64,000 bases of DNA from Stutzerimonas stutzeri (lineage in GTDB: Bacteria; Pseudomonadota; Gammaproteobacteria; Pseudomonadales; Pseudomonadaceae), in the NCBI RefSeq assembly GCF_009789555.1, contig NZ_CP046902.1:112001-176000 (forward strand), written 5' to 3'. Position 1 is the first letter of the stretch, and each line of letters begins with the position of its first letter. This document shows positions 34,130 to 43,232 of the stretch, piece after piece. The notes beneath the pieces were generated by a model that saw nothing but the letters and a program-made list of their open reading frames with translations, ran no database searches and was not told where the DNA came from. A program made the position numbers and the translations under genes.

Positions 34130-35203
34130 ATGACCATGATGAAAGCTGCCGTGTTCGTCGAACCGGGCCGTATCGAGCTGCAGGACAAACCCATCCCCGA
34201 GATCGGCCCCAACGACGCCCTGCTTCGCATCACCACGACGACTATCTGCGGCACCGATGTGCACATCCTTAAAGGCGAATATCCCGTCGTGCCAGGTTTG
34301 ACCATTGGTCACGAACCGGTCGGCATCATCGAAAAACTCGGAAGCAACGTGAAGGGCTACCAGGAAGGTCAGCGGGTCGTGGCCGGGGCGATCTGCCCGA
34401 GCTTTACCTCCTACGCCTGCCAGGACGGCCTCGCCTCGCAGGATGGCGGCTGCAGCTGTCACGGCTACAAACCCACGGGCGGCTGGCGCTTCGGCAACAC
34501 CATCGACGGCACCCAGGCCGAGTATGTACTGGTGCCCGACGCCCAGGCCAATCTGGCACCCGTGCCGGATGGACTGAGCGACGAACAAGTGCTGATGTGC
34601 CCGGACATCATGTCCACCGGTTTTGCCGGTGCTGAGGCCGCCAACATCAAGATCGGTGACATCGTGGTGATCTTCGCCCAGGGACCGATCGGCCTCTGCG
34701 CAACCGCGGGGGCCAAGCTGCGCGGCGCCAGCACGATCATTGCAGTGGACGGCGTCGATACCCGACTGGACATCGCTCGGCAGATGGGCGCCGACGTCAC
34801 CTTGAATTTCCGCAACGTCGACGTGGTCGAGGAAGTGCTCAAGCTTACCGGCGGACGCGGCGCGGACGCCTCGATCGAGGCACTGGGAACGCAATCGACC
34901 TTCGAAAGCGCCTTGCGGGTACTCAAGCCCGGCGGCACGCTGTCCAGCCTCGGCGTCTATTCCAGCGATCTGACCATCCCCCTCGGCGCCTTTCACGCAG
35001 GCCTCGGAGATAACAGGATCGTCACTTCGCTCTGCCCGGGCGGCAAGGAACGCATGCGGCGCCTGCTGAATGTAGTGGCCTCGGGGCGGGTCGATCTGGG
35101 GCCGCTGGTCACCCACCAGTACGCCCTGGACGCTATTACTGACGCCTATGACCTGTTCGCCAACCAGCGCGACGGCGTGCTCAAGGTGGCGATCAAGCCC
35201 TGA
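34130..35203 (+). CDS. Zinc-type NAD(P)-dependent alcohol dehydrogenase
   Basis: This 357-residue medium-chain dehydrogenase oxidises alcohols, perhaps isopropanol-like secondary ones. TICGTDVHILKGEYP supplies catalytic-zinc Cys and His-region residues, and GHEPVG the second ligand. A Cys-rich insert (CPSFTSYACQ... GCSCHGY) lies where the structural-zinc lobe would be. The Rossmann part has FAQGPIGLCA. The start is ATG 34130, with GAGGAG 11 bases upstream; MM further on gives alternatives. It stands alone after fimX. Substrate is inferred only from family similarity. Confidence 0.86.
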   Translation: MTMMKAAVFVEPGRIELQDKPIPEIGPNDALLRITTTTICGTDVHILKGEYPVVPGLTIGHEPVGIIEKLGSNVKGYQEGQRVVAGAICPSFTSYACQDGLASQDGGCSCHGYKPTGGWRFGNTIDGTQAEYVLVPDAQANLAPVPDGLSDEQVLMCPDIMSTGFAGAEAANIKIGDIVVIFAQGPIGLCATAGAKLRGASTIIAVDGVDTRLDIARQMGADVTLNFRNVDVVEEVLKLTGGRGADASIEALGTQSTFESALRVLKPGGTLSSLGVYSSDLTIPLGAFHAGLGDNRIVTSLCPGGKERMRRLLNVVASGRVDLGPLVTHQYALDAITDAYDLFANQRDGVLKVAIKP

Positions 35204-35374
35204 GTCCACGGCCGCGGCAACCGCCGAGGAAGAGGCCTGCTACCGCGGCCTCGAGCCGGCGAAGGCCGAGGCGCAACGTCGCCCGTTGCTTCGCTATGGG
35301 AGTTGCGCTGTGGCCTGCGCGCCCGGCCCAGGCGCTAAGCTGGGCGACGCACTCGCAGGCGCTCGTGGGTTGTT

Positions 35375-36589
35375 CTATTCCACGCCTTCCCTGTCCCTGA
35401 ACCCGAGCAGGTAGAGAATTCCATCGAGCCCCAGGGTGGAGATCGCCTGCTTGGCGGACTGCTTGACCAACGGCTTGGCGCGGAAGGCGACACCCAGCCC
35501 GGCCAATCCGAGCATCGGCAAATCGTTGGCGCCGTCACCCACGGCAATCGTCTGCTCCAGGCGCAGGCCCTCACGCTCGGCCAGTTCACGAAGCAGATCG
35601 GCCTTGCGCTGCGCATCGACGATGGGTTCCTGGGCGACGCCGGTAAGCTTGCCATCGACGATTTCAAGTTCGTTGGCATACACGTAGTCGATTCCAAGCC
35701 TGGATTGCAGCTGACGCGCAAAGTAGGTGAAGCCACCCGACAGGATCGCAGTCTTGTAGCCCAGCCGTTTCAATTCCGCGAACAGCAGCTCGGCACCCTC
35801 GGTCAATCGCAGGCTGGCCCCGACTTCGGCCAGGGCGCGCTCCTCCAGGCCTTCAAGCAAAGCCAGGCGCTCTTTGAAGCTGGCGCGGAAATCCAGTTCA
35901 CCGCGCATCGCTCGCTCGGTGATTTCAGCCACCTGAGGACCGACACCGGCCACCTTGGCCAATTCATCGATGACTTCCGCCTCGATCAGCGTCGAGTCCA
36001 TGTCGAACACCGCGAGCCTGCGATTGCGACGGAACACCGAGTCGCGCTGGAAGGCGATATCGACGTTGAGTTCCTGCGCCACACTGAGAAACTCGGCGCG
36101 TAGGGCAGCCGTGTCTTCAGGCTCGCCGCGCACCGAGAATTCAATGCAACCCTTGCCCAGTTCTTCTGGCATATCCAGCGGCTGACGCCCGGACAGACGG
36201 TCGATGTGATCGATGTTGAGGCCGTATTTGGCGGTGATCGAGCTGACCCGCTGCAACTGCTCGGCCGTGACCTTGCGAGTCAATAGCGTGACGATGTGCC
36301 GAGGCTTGCCCTGCCCTGCGACCCATTGCTGATAATCGTGCTCGGCGACCGGCGTGAAGCGCACCTGCTGGTCGTGCTTGTAGCCCATGAACAACACGTC
36401 CTTGAGCACCGAAGAGGCGCGCTCGGTGTCGGGTATCTCCACAAGAATCCCGAACGACAAGGTGTCATGTATCACCGCCTGACCGATATCCAGGATATTC
36501 ACGCCACCCTGAGCGAGCACGCCGGTGATGGCCGCGGTCAGCCCGGGGCGGTCTTCCCCGGTGATATTAATCAGAACGATTTCGCGCAA
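35375..36589 (-). CDS. serB: Phosphoserine phosphatase SerB
   Basis: SerB makes L-serine from phosphoserine, the last step of serine synthesis. The 404-residue product has an N-terminal ACT-like part (REIVLINITGEDRPGLTAAI) and a second small region, then the HAD domain. The nucleophile motif is DMDSTLI, with SGGF and VGDGANDLPML following. The start is TTG 36589, with GGAG seven bases upstream; it restores the usual MREIVLINITG N-terminus. The AhpA/Smp-like gene is divergent, as serB and smp are in E. coli. Confidence 0.95.
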   Translation of the reverse strand: MREIVLINITGEDRPGLTAAITGVLAQGGVNILDIGQAVIHDTLSFGILVEIPDTERASSVLKDVLFMGYKHDQQVRFTPVAEHDYQQWVAGQGKPRHIVTLLTRKVTAEQLQRVSSITAKYGLNIDHIDRLSGRQPLDMPEELGKGCIEFSVRGEPEDTAALRAEFLSVAQELNVDIAFQRDSVFRRNRRLAVFDMDSTLIEAEVIDELAKVAGVGPQVAEITERAMRGELDFRASFKERLALLEGLEERALAEVGASLRLTEGAELLFAELKRLGYKTAILSGGFTYFARQLQSRLGIDYVYANELEIVDGKLTGVAQEPIVDAQRKADLLRELAEREGLRLEQTIAVGDGANDLPMLGLAGLGVAFRAKPLVKQSAKQAISTLGLDGILYLLGFRDREGVE

Positions 36590-36753
36590 GGCGCAGCTCC
36601 TATGGGCAAAGAAGGCGGGCATTCTACAACAGCCGGCCTACTGCTGAGCGTCACCACATCCGCCCGATGCGAGCGGCCCGTCATCCAGGGGCGATGCTTG
36701 CTACATTTCGTCAGCTTTGGCCCTGAGTCTTTCGGCCCCCACCGCGCTTTCCG

Positions 36754-36759
36754 TATACT
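36754..36759 (+). promoter_or_regulatory. -10 element before the AhpA-like gene
   Basis: TATACT at 36754-36759 stands 35 bases before the GTG start at 36795. The -35 region (about 36731-36736, TTCGGC) is poor. It is a candidate for the promoter on the plus-strand side of the serB divergent region; evidence is the motif only. Confidence 0.35.
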
Positions 36760-36794
36760 GCGCGGCACCTTCCTCAAGAGTAGAGCCGCGCTCT

Positions 36795-38345
36795 GTGAAC
36801 CGGCCCGCATCCGTCAAACCCGATAATTTCTTTCTGCTGATCTATCGCGCACTGCGCCAGCGACGCGTTCCGCTGGTGCTGCGAGTGGCCAGCCACACCC
36901 TGCTGCTGGTCGCCCTGGCGTTGATCATCTATGCCTGGGTCATGGGCATGCAGTTCAAGCATGCCATGGAGCAGCAGGCCGATGCGCTGGGTCAGAGCCT
37001 GATCACCCAGACGGCAGCCTCGGCGACCGATCTGCTGGTGGCCAATGACATCCTCAGCCTCAACGTACTGCTGAGCAATCTGGTGAAGAACCCGCTGGTG
37101 GCTCACGCCGCGATCTACAGCGTCGACAACCGCGTGCTGGCGGAGTCGGGCGCGCGCCCGCAGCGTAATCTGCTGGGTGACGAAGAAGGCCTTTATTCCA
37201 CGCCCATCAGCTTTCAGGAAGTGATCGCCGGGCACCTGCGCATCAGCCTCGACATGCGCCAGTTCCAGCAGCCGATGACCATCAGCCTGCAAAGCATGGG
37301 GCTGCTCAGCCTGATCCTGCTGGCGCTCGCGCTGACGCTCAGCATGCGCCTGGGGCGGCAGCTTTCGCTGCCGCTGATGCAGCTGCGGCTGTGGCTGCGC
37401 GATCCGGACGACCCGGCGCCCGGCGCGGGCCGGCAGGACGAGATCGGCGACCTGGCGCGTCAACTGCAGGCACGCCTGGTACCCGAGGCGCCCGAACCGG
37501 AAATCGAGCTGGACGACAGCATGCAGGACCTCTACTCGGCGCACTTCGACGTGCCCGCGGCGGGCCCCGCCAGGCATCACGACAGCCCGGCCATCACGCT
37601 GGACGAGCACCTCGACGACGAAGATGAATACGAGCCGCCGAGCAACAAAACACCCGAGGCGCCCATCGAGCCAGACGATCTCAGCCCCTTCGACGAGCGG
37701 CCTCCGTTCGAACAAGCCAAACCGGCGCCCGTGCCCGTGGCCATCGCACCGGCAACGCCAGCCGCAGCGGGGAAAAGCGGTGTACTGGCGGTCCAGCTCG
37801 GTGCGCAGGAGCAACTGCGTCGCCTGCCGCGTGCTCGGCTTACCGAGCTCTTGCAGCGCTACAGTGACTGCTTGCAGCAAGCGGCGACCCTTTACCAGGC
37901 CGAATTGCATACGCTCAACGACGGCAGCAGCCTCATGCTGTTTCACAGCCAGGACGACGAGCAGAACTACCTGACCCATGCCTTGTGCTGCGGCGAGTTG
38001 CTGCGCGCGCTCGGCCACGCGCTGCAGATCGAGGTGGCTGACAGTGGCATCACCCTGCAGCTGCAACTGGGGCTGACCCAGGGCGAAGGACTCTACGATC
38101 TCAGCCAGGGCGACCTGCTGCTCAGCGAACCGGCGCAGGCGGCGCTGGCCATGTCGCAGCACAGCCGCAATCTGCTGCTGGTCGAGCGTGGAATTGGCGA
38201 AGACAGCCTGATCCGCCAGCGTGCACGCATCCGCCCGATTGCCAGCCCGGAAGGTGCCTGCTGCGTCGAGCGTCTGCTCGAACCCTACCCATCCCTGCTC
38301 GAGCGCCAGCTGGCCCGCATGCACGAGTTGCGCAGCCGCGGCTGA
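36795..38345 (+). CDS. AhpA/YtjB (Smp)-like membrane protein
   Basis: The 516-residue product starts at GTG 36795 (VNRPASVKPDNFFLLIYRALRQ). It has two membrane helices, about residues 30-50 and 165-185, enclosing a periplasmic loop of about 110 residues (AMEQQADALGQSLITQTAASAT). A long acidic, Pro-rich linker (about residues 235-325) leads to a C-terminal alpha/beta domain reminiscent of a nucleotide-cyclase or GGDEF fold (VQLGAQEQLRRLPRARLTELLQRYSD), lacking recognisable catalytic residues. Divergent from serB, as smp/ytjB in E. coli. Function unknown; the membrane-anchored sensor arrangement is inferred. Confidence 0.78.
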   Translation: MNRPASVKPDNFFLLIYRALRQRRVPLVLRVASHTLLLVALALIIYAWVMGMQFKHAMEQQADALGQSLITQTAASATDLLVANDILSLNVLLSNLVKNPLVAHAAIYSVDNRVLAESGARPQRNLLGDEEGLYSTPISFQEVIAGHLRISLDMRQFQQPMTISLQSMGLLSLILLALALTLSMRLGRQLSLPLMQLRLWLRDPDDPAPGAGRQDEIGDLARQLQARLVPEAPEPEIELDDSMQDLYSAHFDVPAAGPARHHDSPAITLDEHLDDEDEYEPPSNKTPEAPIEPDDLSPFDERPPFEQAKPAPVPVAIAPATPAAAGKSGVLAVQLGAQEQLRRLPRARLTELLQRYSDCLQQAATLYQAELHTLNDGSSLMLFHSQDDEQNYLTHALCCGELLRALGHALQIEVADSGITLQLQLGLTQGEGLYDLSQGDLLLSEPAQAALAMSQHSRNLLLVERGIGEDSLIRQRARIRPIASPEGACCVERLLEPYPSLLERQLARMHELRSRG

Positions 38346-38565
38346 CCCCCTCGACAGCGTCGACGCGTTGTCGCCTCCTTGGCGGAACGGCGATTGACGC
38401 GACACTCGGCCAGAATGCGATGGAGAACGGCATGCCGCCTGATTCGCGGCGCAACGGCTGGGCAACACAGGCGAACGGCACGGGATCGACGGCCCGGCCC
38501 GGCCGTGACAGTCAGTTGCAAGCCCAGCCGGGTGTGATTGCCTGATCGCGGGGTCGCGCCAGCGC

Positions 38566-39255
38566 TCAGAAGCGGAACACTTCCAGGTCGGTCCGGATCG
38601 GCTCGGCCGCGGGTATGGCAGGCGGCGCTTCTGGCTTGGCCGCTGCCTTGCCGACGTTCTGCTTCGCACGGGCCCTTGCCATGGTCATCGGCTCGACCGC
38701 GGACGCCATCATCTCGCTAAGGCGCTGCAACAACACGCTCTGCGCGCGCACCTGGTCGGTCGTGCTGCCCTGATGCTCTTCCTGCAGCCGGACCAGACGG
38801 CTGCCCTGGCGCTTGCCCTGCTTGTCCAGCAAGCGCCACTGGGCTTCCAGCACAGCGGGATGCTGCGGACCGGAATCAAGCCGGGTGATTTCCAGTTCGA
38901 TCTGGACATCAGGGTCGAAGCCTTTACTGCCCGGACTCAATTCGAGGGTCTGGGTCTTCAAGCGCCAGGCCAACTGGCGCAACAGAAGCTGATTGATGTC
39001 GCCTTGCAACTGTCCGGCCCAACGCGCCTGCTGGCCATTGGCCGCCAGGCTTCCATCCGGAAGGCGCTGCAGCAGTGCATCATTGTGCAGGTAGTCGGCC
39101 AGTGTCACCGGCCCAAGCAATATCGCCGCGCCATCCTTCGCCTGCGCGGGCATCTCCACTGTTCCGTTGTCGAGCCGGTACATCGGTACGGGCTGGGTGA
39201 CGCAACCCGTAAGGCTGGCACAGGCGAGTAATAAAACAGTTGTGAGGCGCTGCAC
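38566..39255 (-). CDS. PqiC-like ABC-transport auxiliary lipoprotein
   Basis: The 229-residue product has a lipoprotein signal with lipobox LTGC (Cys18). The body resembles the PqiC/YmbA or DUF330 domain of lipoprotein partners of MCE-type lipid-transport systems: VPMYRLDNG near the N-terminus and LEITRLDSG in the middle. The end is a Lys/Ala-rich tail closing with LEVFRF. The start is GTG 39255; the frame is open 26 codons further. No MCE or ABC genes lie nearby, so the link to lipid transport is by family alone. It follows parC by 214 bp in reverse order. Confidence 0.75.
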   Translation of the reverse strand: MQRLTTVLLLACASLTGCVTQPVPMYRLDNGTVEMPAQAKDGAAILLGPVTLADYLHNDALLQRLPDGSLAANGQQARWAGQLQGDINQLLLRQLAWRLKTQTLELSPGSKGFDPDVQIELEITRLDSGPQHPAVLEAQWRLLDKQGKRQGSRLVRLQEEHQGSTTDQVRAQSVLLQRLSEMMASAVEPMTMARARAKQNVGKAAAKPEAPPAIPAAEPIRTDLEVFRF

Positions 39256-39469
39256 GTTCGTCTCTACCTTGGCAAAGGGCCCTGGCGACGCGATGAGCCA
39301 GCAGGTTCCGACCTGCTTCGCTGCATCGGCCACCCGGGTCGCCGTACCGATTGTCTTGCCCGCGAGGCGGCGGCTGATTGCAGCAATCGTCTCGCGAATG
39401 GATGAAATGAGAAGGCCGCTATCTTCCGTGAAACGTTCGCCGGATGCCAGCCTCCAATGAGGCTCGGCC

Positions 39470-41728
39470 TCAGTTCAGCGTCTCGACCAGCAGCGCATCC
39501 ACACGCTGGAAGCCCCGAGGCAGCTTGTTTCCTCGCCTGCCGCGCTCACCCTTGTAATGTTCAAGATCATCAGCCTTGAGCGACAGGGTGCGCTTGCCGG
39601 CCTGCAGCACCAGCGTCGCTCCCTCAGGCAGCACGGCGAGATCCATCAGGTACTCCTCACGGCTGGCTACGCGGTCGCCAGCGATACCGATGATCTTGTT
39701 ACCCTTGCCCTTGCCCAGTTGTGGCAGGTCGCGAACCGGGAACACCAACAATCGCCCTTCGGTCGTCACAGCGGCCAGCCAGTCCTGATCTCGATTGCTC
39801 AGCGGCCGCGGCGCGACCACGCGCGCACCGGTCGGCAGCGACAGCAGCGCCTTGCCTGCCTTGTTCTTGGCTTGCAGATCCTCGCCCTTGACCACGAAGC
39901 CATAACCGGCATCCGAGGCAATGACATACAGCGCATCGTCCTCTGGCAGCAGTACGCACTCGAAGCTGGCGCCCGGCGGCGGCGTGAGGCGTCCGGTAAG
40001 CGGCTCGCCCTGGCCGCGCGCAGAAGGAAGCGAGTGTGCCGGCAGCGAATAGCTACGACCGCTGGAATCGATGAACACCGCGTACTGGTTGGATCGGCCC
40101 GTCGCAGCGGCCCGGAAGCCATCTCCGGCCTTGTAGGACAGTCCGGTGGCGTCGATGTCGTGGCCCTTGGCGCAACGCGCCCAGCCTTTTTCCGAGATCA
40201 CCACGGTGACCGGCTCGGAGGGCAGCAGTTCGTTTTCCGACAGCGCCCGCGCTTCGGCGCGCGCCACGATGGGGGAGCGGCGGTCGTCGCCATAGGTCTC
40301 GGCGTCGGCGATCAGTTCCTTGCGCACCAGTTTCTTCAGCTTGGCCTCGCTGCCCAGCAATGCCAGCAGCCTGTCCCGCTCCTTGGCCAGCTCGTCCTGC
40401 TCGCCGCGAATCTTCATCTCTTCCAGGCGCGCCAGCTGACGCAGGCGGGTGTCGAGAATGTAGTCGGCCTGTAGCTCGGACAGCTCGAAACGCGCCATCA
40501 GGACCGGCTTGGGCTGGTCCTCGGTCCGAATGATATGAATCACTTCGTCGAGGTTGAGGAACGCTACCAGCAAACCTTCCAACAGGTGCAGCCGCTTCTC
40601 AACCTTGTCCAGGCGGAACTGCAACCTACGGCGCACGGTACCGATGCGGTAGGTCAACCACTCACTGAGCAACACCTTGAGGTTCTTCACCTGCGGGCGG
40701 CCGTCGAGGCCGATCACGTTGGTGTTGACCCGATAGCTGGACTCCAGCTCGGTGGTCGCGAACAGGTGCTGCATCAGTTCATGCGCGTCGACCCGGTTGG
40801 AGCGCGGAATGATGACGATCCGGCACGGGTTTTCGTGGTCCGACTCGTCGCGCAGATCGGCCACCATCGGCAGCTTTTTCGCCTGCATCTGCGAGGCGAT
40901 CTGTTCCAGCACCTTGGAGCCTGACACCTGGTGCGGCAGCGAGGTGACCACGATGTCGCCGTCCTCGACGCGATACACGGCGCGCATGCGCACCGAACCG
41001 CGGCCCGTTTCATAAATCTTCAGCAGGTCAGCGCGAGGCGTGACGATTTCCGCCTCGGTCGGATAATCCGGGCCTTGTACGTGCTCGCAGAGCTGCTCCA
41101 CGGAGGTACTCGGCTCGTCGAGCAGGCGCACGCAGGCGGCGGCGACTTCGCGCAGGTTGTGGGGCGGTACGTCGGTCGCCATGCCCACGGCGATACCGGT
41201 GGTGCCGTTGAGCAGCAGATTGGGCAGGCGCGCCGGCAACGTCGCCGGCTCGTCGAGCGTGCCGTCGAAGTTCGGCACCCAATCGACCGTGCCCTGCCCC
41301 AGCTCGGACAGCAGCACTTCCGAATAGCGGGACAGGCGGGCCTCGGTGTAGCGCATGGCGGCGAACGACTTCGGATCGTCCGGCGCACCCCAGTTGCCCT
41401 GGCCGTCGACCAGCGTGTAGCGGTAACTGAACGGCTGGGCCATCAGCACCATCGCTTCATAGCAGGCCGAATCGCCGTGAGGGTGGAACTTGCCCAGCAC
41501 GTCACCGACGGTACGCGCCGACTTCTTGTGCTTCGAATCGGCGTTCAGCCCCAGCTCGCTCATGGCGTAGATGATCCGCCGCTGCACCGGTTTGAGGCCG
41601 TCGCCAATGTGCGGCAGTGCGCGATCCATGATCACGTACATCGAATAATTGAGGTAAGCCTGCTCGGTGAAATCAGCGAGGGAGCGACGCTCCACGCCGT
41701 CCAGGCTCAGGTCGATAGTTTCGCTCAT
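39470..41728 (-). CDS. parC: DNA topoisomerase IV subunit A
   Basis: ParC cuts and rejoins DNA to decatenate sister chromosomes. The 752-residue product has the winged-helix and tower region with the catalytic Tyr in AAMRYTEARL. The quinolone-determining stretch reads HPHGDSACYEAM, the sensitive form: Ser and Glu are at positions corresponding to E. coli Ser80 and Glu84. The C-terminal beta-propeller (LDGVERR at the start to VDALLVETLN) is of usual length. Its start overlaps the upstream gene stop by 4 bp, tying it to the parE operon. Confidence 0.97.
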   Translation of the reverse strand: MSETIDLSLDGVERRSLADFTEQAYLNYSMYVIMDRALPHIGDGLKPVQRRIIYAMSELGLNADSKHKKSARTVGDVLGKFHPHGDSACYEAMVLMAQPFSYRYTLVDGQGNWGAPDDPKSFAAMRYTEARLSRYSEVLLSELGQGTVDWVPNFDGTLDEPATLPARLPNLLLNGTTGIAVGMATDVPPHNLREVAAACVRLLDEPSTSVEQLCEHVQGPDYPTEAEIVTPRADLLKIYETGRGSVRMRAVYRVEDGDIVVTSLPHQVSGSKVLEQIASQMQAKKLPMVADLRDESDHENPCRIVIIPRSNRVDAHELMQHLFATTELESSYRVNTNVIGLDGRPQVKNLKVLLSEWLTYRIGTVRRRLQFRLDKVEKRLHLLEGLLVAFLNLDEVIHIIRTEDQPKPVLMARFELSELQADYILDTRLRQLARLEEMKIRGEQDELAKERDRLLALLGSEAKLKKLVRKELIADAETYGDDRRSPIVARAEARALSENELLPSEPVTVVISEKGWARCAKGHDIDATGLSYKAGDGFRAAATGRSNQYAVFIDSSGRSYSLPAHSLPSARGQGEPLTGRLTPPPGASFECVLLPEDDALYVIASDAGYGFVVKGEDLQAKNKAGKALLSLPTGARVVAPRPLSNRDQDWLAAVTTEGRLLVFPVRDLPQLGKGKGNKIIGIAGDRVASREEYLMDLAVLPEGATLVLQAGKRTLSLKADDLEHYKGERGRRGNKLPRGFQRVDALLVETLN

Positions 41729-42252
41729 GGTCGATCCGTGGCATGTTGGCGCAGCACCAGAGTGCCTGCGCGCTGGGTGAATTCGAGTTGTTTCAGGGCA
41801 CTCATGCCCAGCAGAACCTGTTCGCCGCCGAAGCCGGGCGCAATGAGCGCACGCACGTCATGCAGGACGATATTTCCAAGCGTCAGGCTCTCGAGCACCG
41901 TACGGTAGCCCGTCGTCACGCCATTGGCGGTCTGCAGCGCCACCGGCGCACCACGGGCCAGGTCGAGGCGCTCCGCCTGCTCGGCGGGTATCGCCACATC
42001 GGTCGCCCCGGTGTCCAGCAGGAAGGTGACCGGCTCACCGTTGATCAGTCCGTCGGCGACGAAGTGCCCCTGGCTGTTACTGTCCAGCCGCACCTCGATC
42101 TGGTCGCCCTGCACCACCGAAACCGGTTCACGATTGGGATTGAAGCGACTCTGTTCCCAGTCGGCAAAAAACTGCGTGGCCAATAGCAGCCCCGCGCCCC
42201 AGGCCAGCACCAGCATGACGCGGCCGGCGCGGCGGCCGGCGGGCTGCGTCAC
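41725..42252 (-). CDS. Membrane-anchored retropepsin-like aspartic protease
   Basis: The 175-residue product has one N-terminal membrane helix (about 10-30) and a retropepsin-type fold (TIGR02281, clan AA). The catalytic motif is LLDTGATDVAIP with Asp80; a homodimer would be needed for activity. GLTLG-like LTLGNIVLHDVRA and LLGMSALKQLEF are typical of the family. It overlaps parC and the upstream phytase-like gene by 4 bp each (ATGA), so it is translationally coupled in the operon. Substrate is unknown. Confidence 0.88.
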   Translation of the reverse strand: MTQPAGRRAGRVMLVLAWGAGLLLATQFFADWEQSRFNPNREPVSVVQGDQIEVRLDSNSQGHFVADGLINGEPVTFLLDTGATDVAIPAEQAERLDLARGAPVALQTANGVTTGYRTVLESLTLGNIVLHDVRALIAPGFGGEQVLLGMSALKQLEFTQRAGTLVLRQHATDRP

Positions 42253-43232
42253 TGTTTGGCACCCCAGCCGCCCTTTGGCGCGGCAAATCGCCAGACCACC
42301 GGACGCGTTTCACCGTCGGCGCGCGTCAGACCATTGTTGTCGACGCCGATCCAGGCGCCCTCTGCATCCACCCACAGCGCTTCGGCATTGCCGAACGGGG
42401 TGTCATAGCGGCGTCCGTCCGCCAATGCCGTGGCTGCATAGGACCAGCACAGCTCGCTATCGCCGGACGCCGGGTTGCGCCGACAAATCCGGTTGGAAAC
42501 GGGTTCGAGGGTGAACAGTTTGTCCATGTGGAAAGCCAGGCCGGAAAACCTCCGGGGCTGATCGCTTTCGGCCATCGCTGGCGGTGGTGGTTCGCTCCCC
42601 CCCTCGGCCAGTAACACACAGCCACCCGTGCACTGCCAGACGCTCTGCTTGCGATGCATGACCATCAGGCCCCGGCGACTGTGTTCGGCCGCCAACCACA
42701 GGCGATTGGCCTCCGGATCAACCGTGATGCCCTCGAACATCGCATTGAACTGCAGCAGCATGCCGCTCGCGCGTGCCTGGCGCACCAGGCTGTCAGGCAG
42801 GTTCAGCCATTCGGCCGTGCCTGCCGGATTGACCCGCAGCACCGCCGCGTGCGCTTCGCTGACCAGGTAGCGGTTGCCCAGGCTGTCGCAGCTCAGACCC
42901 TCGAAATCCATTTCGCCGCCGCGCACCAGGCCGGTGATAGCGGCCCGCATGCGCACGCCCCACGACAAACCGGTGTTCGGCACGGGCGGTAACTCGAACT
43001 GCTCGGCTTCGGCTTGCCAGACGGTTTCACTGGCATCGAGGCGGTACAACCGGTCGTCCTCACGGTCCGAGACGGCCCAGAGCCCATCACCGCACCAGGC
43101 CAGTCCGGAAAGGTTGCCCTGGGCGATCCCTTCCACCGGGTGTTCGCTCTCCAACGCCAGTTCCGCAACGTCCTGCGCTCCCCACGCCGGGGCCGCCAGC
43201 GCGGCCACCAGTGCAACCCAGCGAGCGTTCAA
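42249..43232 (-). CDS. Secreted phytase-like/esterase-like beta-propeller protein
   Basis: The 327-residue product has a signal peptide (cleavage about residue 18, AWG-AQ). The rest resembles the esterase-like activity of phytase family (phytase-like): LSGLAWCGDGLWAVSDREDDRLYRLDA, DFEGLSCDS, and MFEGITVDPEANRLWLAAEHS. The natural substrate is unknown, and phytate hydrolysis is not shown by sequence. It overlaps parE and the aspartic-protease gene by 4 bp each. A periplasmic role in phosphate or lipid turnover is speculative. Confidence 0.82.
   Translation of the reverse strand: MNARWVALVAALAAPAWGAQDVAELALESEHPVEGIAQGNLSGLAWCGDGLWAVSDREDDRLYRLDASETVWQAEAEQFELPPVPNTGLSWGVRMRAAITGLVRGGEMDFEGLSCDSLGNRYLVSEAHAAVLRVNPAGTAEWLNLPDSLVRQARASGMLLQFNAMFEGITVDPEANRLWLAAEHSRRGLMVMHRKQSVWQCTGGCVLLAEGGSEPPPPAMAESDQPRRFSGLAFHMDKLFTLEPVSNRICRRNPASGDSELCWSYAATALADGRRYDTPFGNAEALWVDAEGAWIGVDNNGLTRADGETRPVVWRFAAPKGGWGAKQ

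Noticed and set aside
35204..35374. GC-rich inverted repeats between the alcohol dehydrogenase and serB
   Set aside because: Several short palindromes (for example GAGGCC/GGCCTC) occur, but none is followed by a T-run and none repeats elsewhere in the window.
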